Shown: in pieces, positions 35,695 through 42,954 of the stretch
Layout of the letters: the number at the start of each line of letters is the position of its first letter
Position numbering within the stretch: position 1 is the stretch's first letter
From: Pedobacter nototheniae
GTDB taxonomy: Bacteria > Bacteroidota > Bacteroidia > Sphingobacteriales > Sphingobacteriaceae
Assembly (NCBI RefSeq): GCF_004335085.1
Contig: NZ_RQRS01000032.1
Location: 1-59,716 of the forward strand
Reading direction: 5' to 3'
DNA length: 59,716 bases
Position numbers and translations under genes: made by a program
The notes under the pieces: model-generated
What the model was told of the DNA's origin: nothing
Database searches by the model: none
The model's input: only the letters and a program-made list of their open reading frames with translations

Positions 35695-36399
35695 TTATTT
35701 ATAAAGGTCTGCTTTGTAATATGTATATAGAACGCCACCACCATCTCCCGATTTAGTTTCTTCGTAAGTTTTTAAAGCTATTGTTTTGTCGCTCACCCAA
35801 GTTAAATCCTCAATAGACCAATTCTTTGTATAAAACTTAAAAGCAGGTTTTATTCCCTTCAACCCAGTTCCTGTGCTTACCTTAAAAACAAATATTTCTG
35901 CTCTATTTTCATAATAGTTACTATAATCGGGTCCATCATAAGATGAACAAACTAGCAGTTTATTGCATGTTGGCGAAAGTAACATCGCTAATATTCCAGC
36001 GTCGTAATTTGATGGAATTAGCATTTTTCTGTTAGTCGTTTTTTCTGAAAGGTACGTTTCGCAAATTTTATCACAATGGCGACTTACATACAGGTTTGAT
36101 CCACTAATAAAGTTTCCTGAATCTAAAACGCATCCGGTTTTATACTTCTGTTTGTAGGTTTGAAACTCATGCTTAGAAATTTTAGTAAAATGCAGTTTCA
36201 AATCACTATACAAAGAGTCACTGTAGAATATTAAAGAATCGCTTATTATTTTTCTTGCTGTTTTATCATTCTTCTCCCACTTTAAGTTGTTAGAAACAGC
36301 CTGAACAGGATCTACTTTTGGAATACCAGCTGTCGAAATGTTTTGATTACAAGCAATCAGCAATAATATTAACGTCAATATATAAAATGTCCGTATCAC
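35695..36399 (-). CDS. Hypothetical lipoprotein
   Basis: A 234-aa protein with a clear lipobox (LILLLIACNQNIS, Cys about residue 17). The remainder is soluble and beta-rich, with no family I recognise; SNYYENRAEIFVFKVSTGTG and KTNWSIEDLTWVSDKTIALK-like segments suggest a beta-propeller or barrel fragment but this is weak. Three cysteines (CVLDS, HCDKIC) occur in the middle and could form a disulphide. It lies 11 nt downstream of the RibD-like gene on the same strand, so the two may be co-transcribed. Confidence 0.78.
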   Translation of the reverse strand: MIRTFYILTLILLLIACNQNISTAGIPKVDPVQAVSNNLKWEKNDKTARKIISDSLIFYSDSLYSDLKLHFTKISKHEFQTYKQKYKTGCVLDSGNFISGSNLYVSRHCDKICETYLSEKTTNRKMLIPSNYDAGILAMLLSPTCNKLLVCSSYDGPDYSNYYENRAEIFVFKVSTGTGLKGIKPAFKFYTKNWSIEDLTWVSDKTIALKTYEETKSGDGGGVLYTYYKADLYK

Positions 36400-36410
36400 G
36401 GTTGTTATTT

Positions 36411-37031
36411 CTATTTCTTTGTCAGGTTATATCTTAAATGTGTTGTCAAGTCAGATGGTATCACCTCTACAATTTTAACATCATACTTATCTTTATCAAT
36501 ACCATCAAATAATCGAATACCACTACCTAGAAATACGGGAGCAATGTGAATGAAAAATTCATCAACAAGGCCTGCATTTAAAAATTGTTGAATAGTGTTT
36601 GCACCACCTTGTATTCTTATGTCCTTTCCCTTTGCCGATTGTTTTGCTTTTTCTAATGCACTTTCTATTCCGTCATTAACAAAATAAAAAGTTGTTGTTC
36701 CCTCTTGCACCCAAGGCGCACGCTTTTCGTGTGTTAATACGTAAACATCTGCTTTATATAGGTCATTTGGCCAACTTTCTTCACCTTCCTCAAACATACG
36801 TTTTCCCATAATAAATGCGCCCGTTCGTTCAATGGTCTCTCTAATAAATTTTCCATCAGGACCATCTTCTTTACCTCCATCGAATCCTAAATATTCCCAA
36901 AAAGCTTTTTGATTAAACATCCAAGAGTGAATTTGCCCCGAAACACCACCCATTGGGTTTTTGGGACTTCTATTATCTCCTGCAAAAAAACCATCAAGAG
37001 ATATTCCGCTGTCAAAAATTATTCTGCTCAT
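36411..37031 (-). CDS. Dihydrofolate-reductase-fold protein (RibD C-terminal family)
   Basis: A 206-aa cytoplasmic protein of the RibD_C/YwjB-like family. It starts RIIFDSGISLDGFFAGDNRS, has the GAFIMGKRMFEEGEESW motif at about residue 92 and the nucleotide-binding segment IRIQGGANTIQQFLNAGLVD, and ends in FLGSGIRLFDG. Members bind NADPH, but most have no known substrate and are not true dihydrofolate reductases. It is preceded by repeat element A (37068-37223) and followed 11 nt later by the lipoprotein gene. Confidence 0.9.
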   Translation of the reverse strand: MSRIIFDSGISLDGFFAGDNRSPKNPMGGVSGQIHSWMFNQKAFWEYLGFDGGKEDGPDGKFIRETIERTGAFIMGKRMFEEGEESWPNDLYKADVYVLTHEKRAPWVQEGTTTFYFVNDGIESALEKAKQSAKGKDIRIQGGANTIQQFLNAGLVDEFFIHIAPVFLGSGIRLFDGIDKDKYDVKIVEVIPSDLTTHLRYNLTKK

Positions 37032-37067
37032 ATTTTCCTTTTTATTTGTTGTTAAGTCTTTTTCCTT

Positions 37068-37223
37068 CAGCTGTATTAGATGTTAGCTTTTTCAGTCCAT
37101 CTCGCATTATTGATTAAGCTAGATTTTCAAATCCAGAAATGCTTATGCGTTTACTTATTTATGGGTTCAGAGAGCCCTTTTTATCGTTAGTTCGAGATGC
37201 CTGCGGAACATCTCGAACAGCTG
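37068..37223. repeat. Inverted-repeat element, copy A (full)
   Basis: About 156 bp. The left end is degenerate (CAGCTGTATTAGATGTTAGC) and the right end is perfect (AACATCTCGAACAGCTG). It contains the internal GGGTTCAGAGAGCCC hairpin and the right-hand hairpin TTCGAGATG-N9-CATCTCGAA. It lies in the 227-nt gap between the RibD-like gene and the gene ending at 37259. Confidence 0.8.
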
Positions 37224-37258
37224 AATTTTCAAACCCACCCTGTTACTTGTTGGTGTTT

Positions 37259-37699
37259 TCATTTTTTCAATATGTATGGTGATTTAATGTGGTAGTCTAA
37301 CGGTCTATCTGATTGCCATTTTAACGGATAAATGTCGTCTTGGCTAACTTTTAGTTTTGTCAAAAGTTCAGGCTCTTCAATATTATACCAATCATCACCA
37401 ATACTTAAATAAATACTGTCTTTGCTGACAAAGTCGAACGTAGTTGTGTCAACGTAAAAACTTGCTCTGTATTCTTGTCCATTTTTAAATGTAATAGTTC
37501 CACCAGTTTTATATTTTCTTCCGTCAAGTGCGATTTTATAGTTTCTCCAATACGTCCCACTACAAGGTCCGACAATAACCCACACATCATCCTTTCCACA
37601 GAATGAAATTGGTAAATCTTCTAAGTCTTTCTTCGTAAACGGCATTTGTCTAATTAGTTTCTTTAGTAAAAATTTCAAAGCAGGTGTCTGATAACTCAT
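37259..37699 (-). CDS. Hypothetical protein, 146 aa
   Basis: A 146-aa soluble protein with no signal peptide and no recognised domain. The visible features are a basic N-terminus (LKKLIRQMPFTKKDLEDLP), a central beta-type stretch with two glycine turns (WVIVGPCSGTYWRNYKIAL, GRKYKTGGTITFKNG) and an acidic DDWYNIEEPELLTKL segment. It is flanked on both sides by copies of the inverted-repeat element. The frame is long and protein-like, so a real gene is likely, but no function can be given. Confidence 0.68.
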   Translation of the reverse strand: MSYQTPALKFLLKKLIRQMPFTKKDLEDLPISFCGKDDVWVIVGPCSGTYWRNYKIALDGRKYKTGGTITFKNGQEYRASFYVDTTTFDFVSKDSIYLSIGDDWYNIEEPELLTKLKVSQDDIYPLKWQSDRPLDYHIKSPYILKK

Positions 37700-37721
37700 A
37701 GTATCTTTTTGGTGCTTAGCA

Positions 37722-37876
37722 AGCTGTTTGAGATGTTAGCCTTTTCAGCGCATCTCTTACTATTGATAATGCTGGGTTTCAAATCCAGAAATCCTTATGC
37801 GTTTACTTATTTATGGGTTCAGAGAACCCTTTTTATCGTTAGTTCGAGATGCCCTGTGGAACATCTCGAACAGCTG
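37722..37876. repeat. Inverted-repeat element, copy B (full)
   Basis: About 155 bp. The left end AGCTGTTTGAGATGTTAGCC has one mismatch in the inverted-repeat arm; the right end is AACATCTCGAACAGCTG. GGGTTCAGAGAACCC is in the middle. It starts 22 nt upstream of the 146-aa gene start. Confidence 0.85.
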
Positions 37877-37984
37877 AATTTACTTGCATAAATTACTCAC
37901 AGTACTAAATTAAGTAAATAACTTCAAATTCTCGAGTTCGCATTCTTGCGGAGGCTTAGCTTAAACCTGTTGTTATCTGACGTC

Positions 37985-38141
37985 CAGCTGTTCGAGATGT
38001 TAGCTTTTCAGCGCATCTCGTACTATTGATAAAGCAGGATTTTCAAATCATGAAGGCCATTTATAGTTTTACCTATTTACGGGTTCAGAGAACCCTTTTT
38101 ATTGCTAATTCGAGATGCCTGCGGAACATCTCGAACAGCTG
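37985..38141. repeat. Inverted-repeat element, copy C (full, best conserved)
   Basis: A 157-bp element with perfect 17-bp terminal inverted repeats (CAGCTGTTCGAGATGTT and its complement). Four copies of CGAGATG alternate in orientation, giving a hairpin at each end (CGAGATG-N15-CATCTCG on the left, TTCGAGATG-N9-CATCTCGAA on the right) plus a small GGGTTC-AGA-GAACCC hairpin in the centre. It ends 17 nt from the stop of the TPR gene and may act as its terminator. Confidence 0.88.
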
Positions 38142-38158
38142 GACAGCTGGTCTAACGT

Positions 38159-38812
38159 TTATTTTTGTTTTAATAATGCTCTAACTCCTGGATTTATAGC
38201 ATTCCGGTCAATTTTATCAGTTAGTTTCAAATATTTTAAAGCACTATCTTTTTGAGTAAAATGACAATATGCTGATGTGAGTTGCGATAGAATGCGAGGA
38301 TTGTTTTTATCTAAAGAATAAGCCTTTTTCAAAGCTTGGACAGCTTTATCAAGCGTTTCAGATTTTTGGTTTGAAACAAATAATTGACCATAACTGGAGG
38401 CAAGTGATTCGTACACTTTAGGATTGTTAGGTTTAAGTTTTAGAGATTTCTCAAAGTGAGAAATAGAAGCTTGAAATTCATTTTGTCGTCCTAAAAGATT
38501 TCCGAAACCCCAATATACATCGGCATTCAAACTATCCAAAAGCCAAGCTTGATTGAAACGTTTCATTGATGTTTCTAAGTCGTTTTTATAAAAATAGTCC
38601 CAACCTAATTGAGTGTAGGAAGATGAAGCCGTTTTTCTGTCTTTAAATTTTGAGTCAGCAACTGCGAAAAATTCTTTGTCGGTTTTTAACTGCTGTTCAC
38701 ACTTTGCTATATTACCATACATCGGTAGTAAATTGATGCCTTCTTTGCAATCTTGTGCTGATGAACATCCGATAAAACTTAAGCAAATAAAAGTTAGTAA
38801 TAATTTGTTCAT
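38159..38812 (-). CDS. TPR-repeat lipoprotein
   Basis: I use the ATG at 38812 because it gives a clean lipoprotein signal (MNKLLLTFICLSFIGCSSAQ, Cys16); the frame extends 18 codons further. The 217-aa product has at least three tetratricopeptide repeats between residues about 65 and 195: SYTQLGWDYFYKNDLETSMK, ADVYWGFGNLLGRQNEFQAS, then PKVYESLASSYGQLF and PRILSQLTSAYCHF. It is probably anchored in the periplasm and used for protein-protein contacts. It is flanked by repeat elements on both sides. No partner gene is visible. Confidence 0.85.
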   Translation of the reverse strand: MNKLLLTFICLSFIGCSSAQDCKEGINLLPMYGNIAKCEQQLKTDKEFFAVADSKFKDRKTASSSYTQLGWDYFYKNDLETSMKRFNQAWLLDSLNADVYWGFGNLLGRQNEFQASISHFEKSLKLKPNNPKVYESLASSYGQLFVSNQKSETLDKAVQALKKAYSLDKNNPRILSQLTSAYCHFTQKDSALKYLKLTDKIDRNAINPGVRALLKQK

Positions 38813-38944
38813 ATTGGTAGGTCGTTTTTTGTTAAATGTTAGGTAATTCCTAAATATATTATGCAACTACCAATTCACAACATTTTAATTGTAGTTCATT
38901 GGAGCATTTTATTCAAGTTAATAGTTATGTATTTTGGGTAGTCC

Positions 38945-38986
38945 TTATTCGTATTTAAATTTTTATAAGCTTTTAAATACGAATAA
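38945..38986. repeat. 15-bp perfect inverted repeat (hairpin)
   Basis: TTATTCGTATTTAAA (38945-38959) and its exact complement (38972-38986) flank a 12-nt spacer. The dispersed repeat copy at 38987 starts at the next base, so the hairpin may mark one end of that element. Confidence 0.6.
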
Positions 38987-39051
38987 ATTGAGCTGAAGCA
39001 TGACTGTTAATTTAATATTGCAAGATATTAATTTTCTTGAAAAAAGAATAT
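38987..39051. repeat. Dispersed 66-bp repeat, copy 2
   Basis: Imperfect direct copy of 35548-35613 (roughly four in five positions match by eye). Both copies lie near members of the inverted-repeat element family. Confidence 0.6.
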
Positions 39052-39067
39052 CCGAAAAAATTATTCA

Positions 39068-39130
39068 AGCTGTTTGAGATGTTAGCTTTTTCAGCGCATC
39101 TCGTACTATTGATAAAGCAGGATTTTCAAA
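39068..39130. repeat. Inverted-repeat element, partial copy D (left half)
   Basis: Matches the left 63 bp of the element (AGCTGTTTGAGATGTTAGC through AAAGCAGGATTTTCAAA), then diverges at 39131. The right half is absent. 39131-39247 shows no gene or repeat. Confidence 0.75.
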
Positions 39131-39247
39131 CCTCTCCAAAAATCAGTTTCTCTGGTTCGCCAGCTTCGTATAATAAGTATGCTTTCATACCTATAAAGTT
39201 AATAGTTTGTTTTTAGTTATCTGCAGTACCGTCGGTTAACCTTAACT

Positions 39248-39307
39248 AGCTCTTCGAAATGTTAGCTTTTTCAGCGCATCTCGTACCATTGATGAAGCAG
39301 GATTTTC
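39248..39307. repeat. Inverted-repeat element, partial copy E
   Basis: Matches the left 60 bp of the element and is cut exactly where full copy F begins (GATTTTC|CAGCTG), so F seems to have inserted into or recombined with E. Confidence 0.75.
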
Positions 39308-39464
39308 CAGCTGTTCGAGATGTTAGCCTTTTCAGCGCATCTCGTACTATTGATAAAGCAGGATTTTCAAATCATGAAGGCCATTTATAGTTTTACCTAT
39401 TTACGGGTTCAGAGAACCCTTTTTATTTTAATTCGAGATGCCTACGGAACATCTCGAACAGCTG
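39308..39464. repeat. Inverted-repeat element, copy F (full)
   Basis: 157 bp with perfect 17-bp terminal inverted repeats and all internal hairpins. It is followed directly by the 21-bp tandem repeat. Confidence 0.88.
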
Positions 39465-39475
39465 CGAGCTGCAGT

Positions 39476-39589
39476 ATTGTTGCTCCTGCTTTTAGTATTG
39501 TTGCTCCTGCTTTTAGTATTGTTGCTCCTGCGTTTGGTATTGTTGCTCCTGCGTTTGGTATTGTTGCTCCTGCGTTTGGTATTGTTGCC
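39476..39589. repeat. 21-bp tandem repeat, about 5.4 copies
   Basis: Unit ATTGTTGCTCCTGCTTTTAGT at 39476, 39497, then the variant ...GCGTTTGGT at 39518, 39539 and 39560, and a 9-bp partial at 39581. It sits between full element copies F and G. Variants are grouped (two of one kind, then three of the other), which indicates growth by unit duplication. The period is a multiple of 3 and the frame reads as a heptapeptide repeat, but the reading frame runs into the repeat elements on both sides and is not a gene. Confidence 0.9.
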
Positions 39590-39590
39590 A

Positions 39591-39747
39591 AGCTGTTCGA
39601 GATGTTAGCTTTTTCAGCGCATCTCGTACTATTGATAAAGCAGGATTTTCAAATCATGAAGGCCATTTATAGCTTTACCTATTTACTGGTTCAGAGAACC
39701 CTTTTTATTTTTAATTTGAGATGCCTGCAGAACATCTCGAACAGCTG
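39591..39747. repeat. Inverted-repeat element, copy G (full)
   Basis: 157 bp, left arm AGCTGTTCGAGATGTTAGC, right arm AACATCTCGAACAGCTG. The right hairpin has two changes (TTTGAGATG, CTGCAGAA). It lies 40 nt from the stop of the S41 peptidase gene. Confidence 0.88.
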
Positions 39748-39787
39748 GGTTTTGCCAAGCCCTAGTTAGCAATAAGAAAAAATTTGG

Positions 39788-40822
39788 CTACAATTGTTTT
39801 TCTAATTTCAAAATCTTTTCTTTAATCTCATTTTCCGTTAATTCTGTTTTTGTATTTGATTTTAACAGATTTTCAAGTGCTATAATTTGCGCTTTTATTA
39901 ATGCCTTTTCAGAATTTACTTTTTCATCAACATTAATACCTGTATGCTCCCAATTCGTTTTTGTGACCGCATTTTTTTCAACTGATATTGGGATGAATAA
40001 CTGATATTTTTTGCCAATAAAAAATACTTTTACAGGATTTGCTGCTCCATAGGTTTTATCTCCAATTACCTTTGCAATTTTATTTTGCTGTAAATTATAT
40101 GCTAATGCCTCAGCGGCAGAAATGGTATTATTGTTCACAATGAGGTATACTGGCTTATCTAAATACTTTTTGCCATTTACTTTTTTAAATGTGTACTTCT
40201 CTTCGGTTTTATTATTATATCTGGTGTAAATCTCACTTAATTTAATTCTTTCATTAAAAAAATAACTTAAAAATAGCCTTACCATTTTGCCATCACCCCC
40301 TCGATTGTTTCTTAAATCTATAATCAAAGCATTTGTATTTGAAACAAAATTCATCGTAGCATCTAAAATTTGTTGAGCAGATTTATTTCCTTCGGGAAAT
40401 CCGGTATATTCAATATAACCGATATTTCCGTCTAATCTCATCACTTTATCAAAACCATAATTCCACTGTTTATTAATAGCATCGTATTTTTTTAGCAATT
40501 CCTTTTCATTGACTGCTTTTTCTTCTTCTTTACCTGGACGGTACAATACATTGAAATGTAAATCATTTCCGTTTTTTGTTAAATAGGAGGAGAGCGATTT
40601 TGCAAATTCTGCATCAGTAAGATTGTCAAAATTTTTAAGATCTATTTCTGATTTTAATTTTTTAGAAAGTTGATTTGCAACATCTTCAAAAATGTAATAC
40701 TCATTAATTTTATCTGCTATTTCCAATATTTGTTTATTTCGTTCTGTAAAATCCTGGGCATTCGCTTTTGAGTTGAAGCAGATTACAACGTAGATTAATA
40801 ATAGATTAAATACTTTTTTCAT
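39788..40822 (-). CDS. Secreted S41 family peptidase (C-terminal processing protease fold)
   Basis: A 344-aa protein with a Sec signal peptide (VFNLLLIYVVICFNSKANAQ). The S41 core begins with GNIGYIEYTGFPEG, then ALIIDLRNNRGGDGKMVRLF, and the catalytic serine lies in NNNTISAAEALAYNLQQ with VIGDKTYGAANP following. There is no PDZ domain, so it belongs to the IRBP/tricorn-like short group, not CtpA. It would cut peptides in the periplasm or outside. The MarR regulator gene ends 3 nt upstream of its start, so the two are a coupled operon and MarR probably controls it. Substrate unknown. Confidence 0.9.
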   Translation of the reverse strand: MKKVFNLLLIYVVICFNSKANAQDFTERNKQILEIADKINEYYIFEDVANQLSKKLKSEIDLKNFDNLTDAEFAKSLSSYLTKNGNDLHFNVLYRPGKEEEKAVNEKELLKKYDAINKQWNYGFDKVMRLDGNIGYIEYTGFPEGNKSAQQILDATMNFVSNTNALIIDLRNNRGGDGKMVRLFLSYFFNERIKLSEIYTRYNNKTEEKYTFKKVNGKKYLDKPVYLIVNNNTISAAEALAYNLQQNKIAKVIGDKTYGAANPVKVFFIGKKYQLFIPISVEKNAVTKTNWEHTGINVDEKVNSEKALIKAQIIALENLLKSNTKTELTENEIKEKILKLEKQL

Positions 40823-40825
40823 TTC

Positions 40826-41263
40826 TTAGATTTTACAATTAGTAATTATTTTATTTAATGTTTTTTCGAGTAAATTAATCTCTTCCAACGACAAACCATT
40901 TAGTGCCGTTTCTCTATTTAGTTTTGCAATTGGGTTTATTAATTCTAGCGTTTTTTTTCCTTTTTCTGTTATTTCAAGATTAAATTTCCTTCTATCTTCT
41001 TTATGGATAGTTCTATTTAAATAATCTTTTTTAACCATTAATTCTATCATTCTCGTGATTGATGCATTATCCTTAAATACAAGATTTGCCAATTCATTTT
41101 GAGAAATTTTGCCATCCTTGTTAAGGATTATTAAGACTAGACATTGATCTATTGTAATATCTTTTACAATTTTTGAGATATTCCTTTGAGATATTTTTCT
41201 ATACTCCTTAATTGCTTGTTCAATTAAATAAAGTACTGTTGCTGTTGGATTTTTGTTATTCAT
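40826..41263 (-). CDS. MarR family transcriptional regulator
   Basis: A 145-aa winged-helix regulator. The DNA-reading part is at about 50-100 (GKISQNELANLVFKDNASIT, RMIELMVKKDYLNRTIHKED), ending with the wing residues DRRKFNLEITEKGKK. The flanking helices form the dimer interface. It is the first gene of an operon with the S41 peptidase (3-nt gap). The short TTGATGTAAATATAATTGATATATCAATA region just upstream contains overlapping inverted repeats (TTGATATATCAA at 41289-41300) that are a plausible autoregulatory site. Confidence 0.9.
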   Translation of the reverse strand: MNNKNPTATVLYLIEQAIKEYRKISQRNISKIVKDITIDQCLVLIILNKDGKISQNELANLVFKDNASITRMIELMVKKDYLNRTIHKEDRRKFNLEITEKGKKTLELINPIAKLNRETALNGLSLEEINLLEKTLNKIITNCKI

Positions 41264-42154
41264 ATCAATTATGTTGATGTAAATATAATTGATATATCAA
41301 TATAAATCATAAAAAAAATGATTTTTTGTTTTAAGAGCTTTTGCTTATTCACTGATGCTTATCTAGTCTTAGCGTATCGCTAAGGCTAAAAACCAAAATA
41401 ATGATCAATAGGTCTGAAACAAAAAAAAAGCCCATCTTTCGATGAGCTTTTAATCAGTAGCCCATACTGGGCAAATTTCGAATTTTTTCCTGGCTGATTT
41501 GCAGGAATTGGCGAAAGTTGGAAACTATTTTAAAATCTGAAAATTGGTTAATGGACGATTTTCGAACTATAATCAAAGTGGACAAACCATTTTTTTGACC
41601 CGTTGCAACAATTTTTAATTATTTCCAAGGGTATTGACAATTAGTATGTTATAATGAAAGTGTTTTTGGTGAGAGGGGGGTAAGCTATATATTTTACTAA
41701 ATCCCCTGTAATCCACATTGTAATAACCAAATTTGGAACTCTTGGTTGCAGTGATGAAGAGAAAATTTCCTAATTGTGTATTTCATCAAAAGTGGGGAAG
41801 ATCCACTTTTACCGAAATTTCAACTTAACCTGGAAAAACCAATCTATTTGACCCCGTATTACCAAATATATAACACTAAAATAATTAATAATTTAATTCA
41901 AATCTAATTTCCGGCGAGATGGGGTCAATCGGTTGCGGTTTATCCACTTAGCCGTTGTTTTCAAATTGCATACAGTAAACCGACCGTTTTTTAGTGCTAT
42001 AAACCACATTTGATCCAAACTTAATCGCATTATTACTGACCTACATCATATCACTTAAAGAAATCCTTTAACCACTCGGGTGTTTTGTATTCTAAGAGAA
42101 AACCAACATTTTTTAAAAAATAAATCAAAATGAAAATTAAATACGAAAGGAGGT
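41264..42154. other. Gene-poor 890-nt stretch with IS-end-like motifs
   Basis: No convincing ORF on either strand. It holds a CTTAGCG-TAT-CGCTAAG hairpin (about 41371-41387), a hairpin with a long A/T run (about 41420-41452, terminator-like on the minus strand) and GCCCATACTGGGC (about 41460-41473). It also holds three related motifs of about 26 bp: 41578-41602 and 41830-41856 in direct orientation (both TGGA-AAACCA-TTTGACCC) and 41921-41949 inverted (GGGGTCAA-GGTTT-TCCACT). Such repeated ends look like a relic of an insertion sequence, perhaps IS21-like, without its genes. Confidence 0.45.
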
Positions 42155-42769
42155 TCAGTTGGCATTAGCCTTAAAGCTGCAAAACAGAAAGTTCTGTTTC
42201 GTTTCAAAAGGCGTGGTATGATCTTCGGTGATGCAACGAATTTTTGTAAATCCTTTCAGCATCTGCTGCCTGAGTTCTTCTTCGTTGTATTGTTTTATTT
42301 CCAGGCCACTACATTTTTGGGGACCGTTATGAGAAAAGGTACCGATAGTCATAAAGCCTGTTACCCAAGATTCAGCAATGCTTGTGTATTGTTTTACCTG
42401 ATCCTCTGCCGTTAAAAAATGAAAAGTCGCACGGTCATGCCAAAGGTCATAGTGTTTATCAGGGGTAAAGGCTAAGATGTCAGAAGCAATCCAAGTTACC
42501 TGCTTTGCTCGTTCTCCTAAACGGAATTGAGCACGCAGAAGGGCCTGCTCGGAGATGTCCAGGACGGTGATGTTTTGGTAACCATCATCTAACAGGAAGT
42601 CCACCAGCTTACTATCGCCACCACCAATGTCAATAATGCTGGCTGTTTTGGGTAGGTTAAACTCACGGATGAAGTTAAGCGAAGTCTGCGGCACTTCCTG
42701 CGTCCAGCTCACTTCGTGAGGTTGTTTGTCCGTATAGACCTTTTCCCAATGGCTTTTATGTTCATTCAT
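42155..42769 (-). CDS. Class I SAM-dependent methyltransferase
   Basis: I use the ATG at 42769 (MNEHKSHWEKVYTDKQPHEV), the usual start for this family; the frame is open 41 codons further but that part is hydrophobic noise. The 204-aa product has motif I TASIIDIGGGDSKLVDFLL, ITVLDISEQALLRAQ with the SAM-ribose Asp, DILAFTPDKHYDLWHDRATF, and a C-terminal HTTPFETKQNFLFCSFK. It methylates an unknown small molecule; the family includes TehB/thiopurine-like enzymes. It lies between the gene-poor stretch and the IS110 element, with base usage a little more GC-rich than its left neighbours, so recent arrival is possible. Confidence 0.88.
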   Translation of the reverse strand: MNEHKSHWEKVYTDKQPHEVSWTQEVPQTSLNFIREFNLPKTASIIDIGGGDSKLVDFLLDDGYQNITVLDISEQALLRAQFRLGERAKQVTWIASDILAFTPDKHYDLWHDRATFHFLTAEDQVKQYTSIAESWVTGFMTIGTFSHNGPQKCSGLEIKQYNEEELRQQMLKGFTKIRCITEDHTTPFETKQNFLFCSFKANAN

Positions 42770-42869
42770 ATGATAAAATAATATTGATGCAAAAGTAATC
42801 ATTAAAATATCACTTGAAACCAAGTTTATCCAATAACAGTATACTTTATAGAAAGCAATTTTAAAGTTT

Positions 42870-42954
42870 TTAAGATCCGAAAGTTCGGGCAATATCCATC
42901 CCCAAAGCAGTCAAATCTGGCAGCGATTGGAGAACGTTATCGGCCGCATTTACA
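42870..42954 (-). other. Possible C-terminal gene fragment next to IS110
   Basis: On the minus strand a frame open from the end of the transposase gene to a TAA at 42872-42870 reads as a protein-like tail (ADNVLQSLPDLTALGMDIAR, then TFGS). It could be the end of a gene broken by the IS110 insertion or the non-coding 3' end of the element. No matching N-terminal part is visible beyond 44100. Confidence 0.25.

Noticed and set aside
37068..39747. Repeat cluster as a CRISPR array
   Set aside because: Units are about 155 bp, spacing is irregular, units contain inverted repeats and no cas gene is nearby.
39320..39769. 149-codon plus-strand frame with heptapeptide repeats
   Set aside because: It runs through element copies F and G and the tandem repeat. 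The same peptide appears wherever the element occurs in this frame (also 37709-37891), so it is a by-product of the repeats.
41420..41473. Terminator-like hairpin plus GCCCATACTGGGC as a tRNA or tmRNA end
   Set aside because: No cloverleaf, no TpsiC-type segment and no CCA context; left as a structured part of a gene-poor stretch.
42770..42892. 41-codon N-terminal extension of the methyltransferase
   Set aside because: Hydrophobic, unlike family members; MNEHKSHWEK at 42769 is the usual kind of start.
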